In this document: positions 56,723-64,000 of the stretch, in pieces
How positions within the stretch are numbered: the stretch's first letter is position 1
Layout: the number at the start of each line of letters is the position of its first letter
Assembly: GCA_039090855.1 (NCBI GenBank)
Contig: CM077005.1
Coordinates: forward strand, 14,795,921 to 14,859,920
DNA: 64,000 bases
Direction of reading: 5' to 3'
Source: Macrothele yani
Lineage: Eukaryota > Arthropoda > Arachnida > Araneae > Macrothelidae
Translations under genes and position numbers: made by a program
Notes under the pieces: generated by a model
The model's database searches: none
Seen by the model: only the letters and a program-made list of their open reading frames with translations
What the model was told of the DNA's origin: nothing

Positions 56723-57282
56723 GTTGAGCTCCTGTGGATATAATAACTGCTGTAGAAACTGTATAGCAAACCACTGAAAAAATACCTACTGATATAATGC
56801 CAGAAAAATATGCGCCCACAAAAAAAAAAAAAAAAAAAAAAAAATGTCCGTTTCTCGAAAATGCAAGAACATGGCATCTGTTGACAGATGTGCTCGCACG
56901 TCTGTTCGTTAATACACGACGTCTTTTGATCCTAATTTTTAACTAAGCGATCGACAAAACTCATTTGCTCTGCTCAAGCGTCGAACATTAGCGTACATTA
57001 CGGACATCGTGACCGTATTAGATTTCTTTTAAGAAATATTTTGATATCCGATGTGTTACTGACGAACGAGAAAAAATTGTATTAATTATATTTATTAATG
57101 TGGCGCTAAAATTATGTAAGTTATTTGAAGAAATGTTTCAAAATAAAGATAAAACGTTTATTCAAATTTAATATACAAGTAACATCTGTACATGAGAAAG
57201 TTTCTACCAGAAGGTTCAATCTGGGACAAAAATAATCTTTTTATCTGAGGAACGAGAGATATGTGTGGAAAAATTACATGTG
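56723..57282. other. AT-rich spacer
   Basis: No gene is recognised. A poly(A) run of about 24 lies at 56,820-56,844. Confidence 0.4.
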
Positions 57283-57284
57283 GT

Positions 57285-57329
<45 letters not shown>

Positions 57330-57390
57330 CGAAAGAGAGAGAGAAAGAAAACGAAAGAGAGAGAGAGTGAGAGAGAGAGAGAAAGAAAAC

Positions 57391-57430
<40 letters not shown>

Positions 57431-57532
57431 CGAAAGAGAGAGAGAGAGAGAGAGAGAGAAAGAAAACGAAAGAGCGAGAGAGAGAGAGAAAGAAAAAGAA
57501 AGAGAGAGAGAAAGAAAGAGGGAGAGAGAGTA
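57283..57532. repeat. GA-rich microsatellite
   Basis: (GA)n blocks separated by AAAGAAAACGAAAGAGAG words. The open frames through it on both strands are artefacts of the low complexity. Confidence 0.93.
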
Positions 57533-60500
57533 ACCCTGATACTCTTTCTAGATAATTTATACTATGCATCATTCTCATGCCAAGATCTTTGTGGGTGTGA
57601 AATAAAACGAGAGATTAAAGAGCATACTGTACATTTATTTACGTACAGCACATTGCATTTTGTCAGACTGGGGTAAATTTATAGTTATAGTCAGACTGAG
57701 GTAAAAAGTTGTTGTAGTCAGACTGAAGTAAATTTATAGTTACAGTCAGACTGAGGTAAATTTATGTTACTTCAATTTTTTATTTGGGGGAGCAGTTGTA
57801 AATATAGTTCTTTATACAAAGGTGTTGCTGCATTTTATTTAATACATTCAGAAGCCGGAAAGTAAGTGATTCACTTTGTATATATAAGGGAGATGAATGA
57901 TGAAGTGTTTCAGTTATTATGTCCAGAAGCCGGACAATATAACAATGTAGTTTCATATGTTCTAGAATCCAATATCAGCATGTTTTCATTTTTAAGTGCA
58001 TAGAAAGAGGGTAAAGCTATTTATTAAGCGCATTCAGGAGCAGAATAAGATAGTGGTTGAATTGGTTTCTGTGGAGGCCAGAATAAAGCGTTTCTTTTAG
58101 CAGTTGAGGGGTCGCCGAGAATATGCTTTCGTTTTCTTGCTCTGAAGTCATATATCATAATGATATGCGTAGTTGGCTTGCTGAAGGTCCTCGGTGTAGA
58201 GTTTTCTAACTGAAAGAAGAGTGTTCTAACTGAAAGAAAGTTAGGTGTTACCGTTCACTCACTATGGGATCGAAAAATCAAGTTGGAAAATATAAGATCG
58301 AAAAATCAAGTTGGAAAATATGGGATCGAAAAATCAAGTTGGAAAATCAAGTAAAATTTCAGAACACATAGGAAAGACGAATGCACGTAAATGATGAATA
58401 TTACAACCTGTTTTTAGCCCAATGAAAGCATCTTCTTCCGTTTTCCAGCAGAGAAGAGATTTTTGTTTCAAAAATCCGAAATGTTCTGCCATCCCAAGTT
58501 TTCATGACATAAATTTAAAAATTTTATTTCCTTCCTGAATTTTCACACGCTTAAATACCTCTCAGGGAGCACGGTCAGGTCATAATTCTAAGAAAAGTTT
58601 CTAAAAGATGCACGGTCAAATTTTTTGTCGGGCATCCGGTAGATTTTGTTTTGATCGTGGTAAATTTGAAAGGCGTTCTAAAGTGCTACTCCATCATGGG
58701 GTTACACTCGAACAATGTTAACACTCTCCACTCTATATAGTAGTAGCTTAGAAAGAAAGAAACAGAGGAGAAAGGGTTTCCTCCATTTTAAAACATCCCA
58801 TTTCTCGAGTGCTGACCAAAGATAAAAAGAAAGGTAAACAGGACGTTCGCCCGCTGAGAGGAACTCACGATAAACTCTTCAACATGGTCAAGAACAGAGG
58901 ATTCAAAAAAAGTGCTAAACAGTATCCTCACTTAACACCCCCTATCTATCCACTTGGGCTTTGAACGGTCTTCCTCCCTCTTCAATCAATCCGCGGAAGA
59001 CCCCCGCTAAGTTTTTCTAACGGCAGTCTATTTTACTGCAAAGTAGCGATCAATTTTTTACTCTCTAATGGTCTAAAATGTAGTCTATTCACAATCAAGG
59101 CACAAAGCAAGTTGAAGCACTGTTCAGGCTTTCCTGTTATGTATTCCAGTGGAATTTTATAAGTCTAAAGGATTGCAAACCATCAGACAACCTCTACCGA
59201 GGGCAGAAGTCACTTTGCATCCCCTTCAACATTTTTTTTTTTTTTTTCGTGAGCTGCCTCCCTCTTGCTAAATATCCTTAGCAAATAGGCATTACTATTC
59301 ACTGAGGACAACTTTCATTCCCGCTTTGAGCTCTCCCCTCCCCAGCCCCCATCCCCCCAGTGCGGTGGAGAATAAAACTAGGGGTTCCTTTTATCGCCAA
59401 GCAAACTGAACTCAGGGAACAAAATGCTTTTATATCAACGCCGGAAGTTCAAGGCTGGGTGATGAACCTTGATTTTCAGAATTTCCTTTCCTGCCTCTCT
59501 CTCTCTCCCTCTCCCTGTCTGATTTTTTTCTCTTTTCTTTTTTAACCTGCCCACTTCGTTTTGTGTTACTGTTTACCGATTTTGCTGGAGGCGAAAGTTA
59601 CATTTTTAATACAAATATCTATCTCTCTCCACCCTCTTTTTTTTTTTCTTTTTTGAAGCATGATCTTTTATTTGGAAAGTCACCGTTAAGTTTAACTTTT
59701 TTTGGGGCATGGGTATATTTATTTGATTTTTCAGCACCGTAGTTCATGGTGTTGAAGATGAATTCTTTTCACTACACTTGTTATTCACAGAGCAGCTTAG
59801 ACTTTACCTAGAGTTCAAAAACACACATATCAGTTTGGTTATTGAAATGGGAAAACACAAATCGGAGTCATCGTAAATAGAAGATATTTCCCATAAAAAA
59901 AAAAAAAAGATTATTTCTTATCAGTGTTGAGCTTTAATTAATTTTCTTCAGAAACTTAAAATTCGTGGGATTTACTTGGCAGAAATAAAATAATTTCGAG
60001 ATAATTTAAAAGTGTTATTAACTGTATTATGCGGAAGGTACAGCCAAATTATTAAATAGTAATAAATTTCAGGCTTCCCAGTTTTATCCATAAAAATTTC
60101 CGAACTTTCATCCTATAAAATGCGGTTTTTTTTAATACAAATACATGTGCTAACAGAAGAAAGAAGGAACACAGAAGAAGTATGAGAGGCATTTAATAAT
60201 GCTACTCCCATCTATATACAGATAGCATCGTCGCTTGACTTCAAAATCAGAATGGGCGACTGGTGGAGGGGTATTATTATTATTATTTTTTTTTTTTTGG
60301 AGCAAGTTTGGTCCCAACTTTATGTACTAAACACTGAAAAAAAGATTGTAATGCTTTTTACTAACGCTATAAATGAATTCCTGCAATCCATCCTTGGACA
60401 CACACGCACGCCCGCACACCTGGATCTGACTAGTTACGCTACTGGTAAACCAACAGGATAACATTATAGCGACTAGTTGGTTAGTGATGTAAGATACAGG

Positions 60501-60593
60501 TGTTGCCATGAATGCATTGTTTTAATCCGTTTTCAAAATTTCCCTTTTTACTCTTGAAAATAATACTATACTCGAACAATTTCTTTAAAGAAA
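57533..60593. other. Spacer with minor minisatellites
   Basis: About four units of a ~30-bp repeat with AGTCAGACTGAGGTAAATTT lie at 57,663-57,765. Three units of ATCGAAAAATCAAGTTGGAA lie at 58,268-58,350. Poly(T) and CT runs lie near 59,230, 59,495 and 59,640. No gene is recognised. Confidence 0.5.
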
Positions 60594-60605
60594 AACATTC
60601 TTTTT

Positions 60606-60858
60606 ATAACGAGGAACAGTACACCAATTAAGTAGTAAAAATAGTAACGCTGTACTAGTGATCCGATTTATTGGCGTAGGAAATAAGCACATAAGCGTTT
60701 CCAAGCTTTCGCACATCAACCAGATAGCTTTTTCAAGGCAGTTTCTGTCTAACTTCCTTGAAAATGCCATCTGGTTGATGTGCGAAAGCTTGGAAACGCT
60801 TATGTGTTTATTTCCTATGCCAGTAAATCGGATCACTACTACAGCGTTACTATTTACT
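60606..60858 (+). mobile_element. Palindromic PLE-like mini-element with tail, second copy
   Basis: Same family as 25,751. The arms contain CAAGCTTTCGCACATCAACC and its complement. A one-sided tail lies at the left (ATAACGAGGAACAGTACACC). A perfect 12-bp duplication AACATTCTTTTT flanks it (60,594-60,605 and 60,859-60,870). The tail is on the opposite side from the 25,751 copy, as expected if it is inserted in the other orientation. Confidence 0.7.
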
Positions 60859-60889
60859 AACATTCTTTTTGTTTAGCTAAATCAAATTT

Positions 60890-61197
60890 TAAAACGTCGT
60901 GACACCAGGCGAAATGCTTCACCTTTCTTTAACTTCCTTTTCTCCAGCCTGCGACCTTGCCTTGCTATTTTCTTATCAAAAGCAGTCGTCAGTGATGCCC
61001 TGCTTCCTCACTCTTCCGGGGCAAGCTTAAGAGTGCCAGGAACTTTAAACTCCACATTCGCTGTTGCAAACCCGTACTTAGTAATACAAATTAGGCAATC
61101 CCCTTCCTCAACTCCATTTCTTCGAGCCAACGACATTGCATTGCACTCCTCTCCTCCAAAGTAGTCGTCATCCACTTCCTGCTCTCGCACTGCCCTA
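60890..61197 (-). pseudogene. Possible decayed coding remnant, unknown
   Basis: A minus-strand frame of 60 codons (EVDDDYFGGEECNAM, then ITKYGFATANVEFKVPGTLK) is followed after one stop by about 40 more open codons rich in Lys and Arg (DKKIARQGRRLEKRKLKK). Composition looks protein-like, with acidic and basic halves. I do not recognise it, and no ATG start is present at the open end. Chance cannot be excluded. Confidence 0.2.
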
Positions 61198-61344
61198 GGA
61201 CTGACTTAAAAGCGCCAGTATAGCTTTAGATATCAATTTCCATATTGTAACCCCCTACGTACATATAGCAGGTAGTAATGACCATTTTCGGCGAATTCCT
61301 GTCGATGCTTCTCACTCGTACGTGGCCATATTAACTCAAGAAAA

Positions 61345-62975
61345 CGCTTAAACTAAGGATTTGAAAGAGTGGAAAGCAATTTAATTTTCATTGCCCTGCT
61401 GCTACTTGAAACCTTTTTTTAAAGAGAGGTAAACAATTCAGTTCCTAATGGGAAATACTTACGGCTGCACGACGAGGAACATAAGACTCATTATTGCTTA
61501 ACAAGTCCAGATTTTAAGGTTAAAAATATGAAAATTACTTTAATACAAGTGGAAAGCAATTGAAGTTTCATTACCTTGCGGATGATATTTGAAACCTTTT
61601 TTTACGGAGAAATAAACAATTCAGTTCCTAGGGGGAAATACTTACGGCTGCACGACGAAAAACGTAAGACTCATTCTTGCTTAACAAGTCCAGATTTTAA
61701 AGTTAAAAAAATGAAAACTACTTTAGTACGAGTGGAAAGCAATTGAATTTTCATTGCCCTGCGGATGATATTTGAAACCTTTTTTTACGGAGAGATAAAC
61801 AATTCAGTTCCAAGGGGGAAATACTTACGGCTGCACGACGAGGAACATAAGACTCATTCTTGCTTAACAAATCCAGATTTTAAAGTTAAAAAAATGAAAA
61901 CTACTTTAGTACGAGTGGAAAGCAATTGAATTTTCATTGCCCTGCGGATGATATTTGAAACCTTTTTTTACGGAGAGATAAACAATTCAGTTCCAAGGGG
62001 GAAATACTTACGGCTGCACGACGAGGAACATAAGACTCATTATTGCTTAACAAATCCAGATTTTAAAGTTAAAAAAATGAAAACTACTTTAGTACGAGTG
62101 GAAAGCAATTGAATTTTCATTGCCCTGCGGATGATATTTGAAACCTTTTTTTACGGAGAGATAAACAATTCAGTTCCTAGGGGGAAATACTTACGGCTGC
62201 AAGACGAAAAACGTAAGACTCATTCTTGCTTAACAAGTCCAGATTTTAAAGTTAAAAAAATGAAAACTACTTTAGTACGAGTGGAAAGCAATTGAATTTT
62301 CATTGCCCTGCGGATGATATTTGAAACCTTTTTTTACGGAGAGATAAACAATTCAGTTCCTAGGGGGAAATACTTACGGCTGCAAGACGAAAAACGTAAG
62401 ACTCATTATTGCTTAACAAATCCAGATTTTAAAGTTAAAAAAATGAAAACTACTTTAGTACGAGTGGAAAGCAATTGAATTTTCATTGCCCTGCGGATGA
62501 TATTTGAAACCTTTTTTTACGGAGAAATAAACAATTCAGTTCCTAGGGGGAAATACTTACGGCTGCACGACGAAAAACGTAAGACTCATTCTTGCTTAAC
62601 AAGTCCAGATTTTAAAGTTAAAAAAATGAAAACTACTTTAGTACGAGTGGAAAGCAATTGAATTTTCATTGCCCTGCGGATGATATTTGAAACCTTTTTT
62701 TACGGAGAGATAAACAATTCAGTTCCTAAGGGGAAATACTTACGGCTGCACGACGAGGAACATAAGACTCATTATTGCTTAACAAGTCCAGATTTTAAAG
62801 TAAAAAAAATGAAAACTACTTTAGTACGAGTGGAAAGCAATTGAATTTTCATTGCCCTGCGGATGATATTTGAAACCTTTTTTTACGGAGAGATAAACAA
62901 TTCAGTTCCTAGGGGGAAATACTTACGGCTGCAAGACGAAAAACGTAAGACTCATTCTTGCTTAACAAGTCCAGA
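61345..62975. repeat. 183-bp satellite array
   Basis: About nine units with an exact 183-bp period (CAGATTTTAAAG at 61,691, 61,874 and 62,057). The first unit is diverged. Words in every unit: GAGTGGAAAGCAATTGAATT, CCTGCGGATGATATTTGAAA and GGGAAATACTTACGGCTGCA. Two variants alternate (GACGAGGAACATAAG and GACGAAAAACGTAAG). The array is cut at CCAGA, where an LTR element begins. Confidence 0.92.
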
Positions 62976-63519
62976 TGTAACGTATACTCTATATTCACTT
63001 TCCTTTTGATTTTACTATCTCTGGTTATTTTATTTTACTATGTAAATTATCTTCCTACTGAACGAAATATTATTTCACCCGCTGAATGAGATCTGGCAAT
63101 GAGTGTAAGTCATGACGTGGTGGTAGCTAGTATATAGGCGCGTTCATCGGTAGGTTGAGTTGTGTTGTGTTGAGGTTGTGTTGTTGAGGTTGAGTTGTGT
63201 TGTGTTGGTTGTAAGAGGAAAGTTATTCATTATTATGTACAAGATATATGAGTGCCTTAGTTGACCAAGAGTCTTGCCAATAAACAAGTTTGTCAGTAAG
63301 TTCAGTCTTTCTCAATTCTTAGTTTTGTCAGACCTCTGTCTGGCTGTTAGGTTTATGACTTTGATTACTTAATATAAATAACCAGCGTTGAGACTTTGTT
63401 TAAGCTCATAATTAACGAGTAACAACACCCTTTTGGGAATTCATTATTTTGAAGCTTAGAGCATTATTCATTCATAATAATTAGCTTAGCAAAAAGGTTA
63501 TAAAGCTAATTCATTATAA
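62976..63519 (+). repeat. 5' LTR of an LTR retrotransposon
   Basis: Starts TGTAACGTATAC at the satellite break, ends about TTCATTATA before the primer-binding site. TATA-like AGTATATAGG near 63,129 and AATAAA at 63,279 fit a promoter and poly(A) signal. GT-rich TGTTGTGTTGAGG words fill 63,157-63,210. The 3' LTR is outside the window, so the exact edges are inferred. Confidence 0.75.
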
Positions 63520-63520
63520 T

Positions 63521-63532
63521 TGGCGCCCGAAC
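63521..63532 (+). promoter_or_regulatory. tRNA-Lys primer-binding site
   Basis: TGGCGCCCGAAC, directly after the LTR. Same 12 nt as the TRIM at 32,145. Confidence 0.88.
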
Positions 63533-63567
63533 TTTTCTCGAACACGAGATCCTGACTATTATTACCC

Positions 63568-64000
63568 ATGGCTTCCTTACCTGAGACAACTGCAAATTTC
63601 CACCTTCCGGCAAGTCTCGAGGGTAATATTGTTTGTTTGGACAATTTGTACGAAGCCTGTGGCTCTGACTTTGATATGAATGATCTACACATACCCAAGC
63701 ATTCTTCACCATCTCGTAATGCACCAGCTTCTTATTACTCTGAGTCGCGGGTCGTACCTGAGGGAATTCAATCCTCTCAGCGAAGCAAAATGCTTGCTCA
63801 TTTCGTGCCGCATGCAGGAACAATTTATTTCAATGGTTTGGAGGGGTCTTTAAAGTTCCTCGAAGATCTAGAAGATCATTTTGATCTCTATAATATTCCG
63901 GAAGACTGCAAGGTCCAAATTGCCGGCACTTGCTTGAGGGATACCGCCAAGACCTGGTATCGGCAGTGGCGAGGGTCGAACCCGGATTCTCATTATGAGA
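63568..64000 (+). CDS. LTR retrotransposon gag, partial (runs off window)
   Basis: Gag forms the particle in which the element RNA is reverse transcribed. The ATG at 63,568 is the first after the primer-binding site and opens 144 codons with no stop to the window end. It begins MASLPETTANFHLPAS. Around residues 85-135 it has GTIYFNGLEGSLKFLEDLED and LRDTAKTWYRQWRG, which fit the conserved core of retrotransposon gag proteins (a Trp-containing helix after a FL-x-x-LE-x-x-F motif). An intact frame and sharp LTR edge suggest a young insertion. Gypsy-type is likely from the primer site, but pol is not visible. Confidence 0.8.
   Translation, partial: MASLPETTANFHLPASLEGNIVCLDNLYEACGSDFDMNDLHIPKHSSPSRNAPASYYSESRVVPEGIQSSQRSKMLAHFVPHAGTIYFNGLEGSLKFLEDLEDHFDLYNIPEDCKVQIAGTCLRDTAKTWYRQWRGSNPDSHYE

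Noticed and set aside
57265..57578. Glu/Arg-rich and Ser/Leu-rich proteins of about 90-120 residues
   Set aside because: They are translations of a GA microsatellite in different frames.

Overview
This window is eukaryotic nuclear DNA from an invertebrate animal, most likely an arthropod. The lineage cannot be fixed from the window. I see no intact host gene. Almost everything recognisable is a transposable element, a tandem array built from one, or simple repeat. The evidence for an animal genome is the element mix: Tc1/mariner and hAT DNA transposons, an RTE-clade LINE, a Penelope-like element (PLE) with a GIY-YIG domain, tRNA-derived SINEs, a tRNA-Lys-primed LTR retrotransposon, long AT-rich spacers and many microsatellites.

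Layout. 1-4302 is a tandem array of 127/132-bp units copied from the 5' end of the mariner element at 4303-5528. 6.2-11.4 kb holds RTE fragments, a deleted Tc1 element, a Tc1 relic, and a hAT element carrying a SINE. 11.6-14.9 kb is a 115-bp array copied from the 3' end of the Tc1-like transposase relic beside it. 17.0-19.3 kb holds repeats with a recurring GGGGTCAAAGGTCA motif, split by a TTAA-flanked palindrome. 20.7-23.6 kb is a tRNA-derived SINE followed by about 45 units of 56 bp copied from its tRNA-like head. 25.3-26.7 kb holds palindromic mini-elements with PLE-like features. 29.0-29.3 kb is a 22-bp minisatellite. 31,980-32,581 is a complete miniature LTR element (TRIM) with a tRNA-like sequence in each LTR. 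33.4-42 kb holds nested SINE/hAT, Tc1, RTE, mariner and probable solo-LTR insertions. 43.0-45.1 kb is a decayed PLE. 47.3-52.3 kb holds one mariner relic, two Tc1 sister copies and one further IS630-type relic. 52.9-55.8 kb is a nearly intact RTE retrotransposon. 57.3-61.3 kb is mostly simple repeat. 61.3-63.0 kb is a 183-bp satellite broken by an LTR retrotransposon whose gag runs off the window end.

How parts relate. Many insertions are nested with visible target-site duplications, so a relative age order can be read. Three arrays are each abutted by the element whose terminus forms the monomer. Two elements (the TRIM and the LTR element at 62,976) share the same 12-nt tRNA-Lys primer-binding site, so the second may represent the kind of autonomous element that mobilises the first. 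All identifications come from reading the sequence and remembered family motifs; no database search was run.
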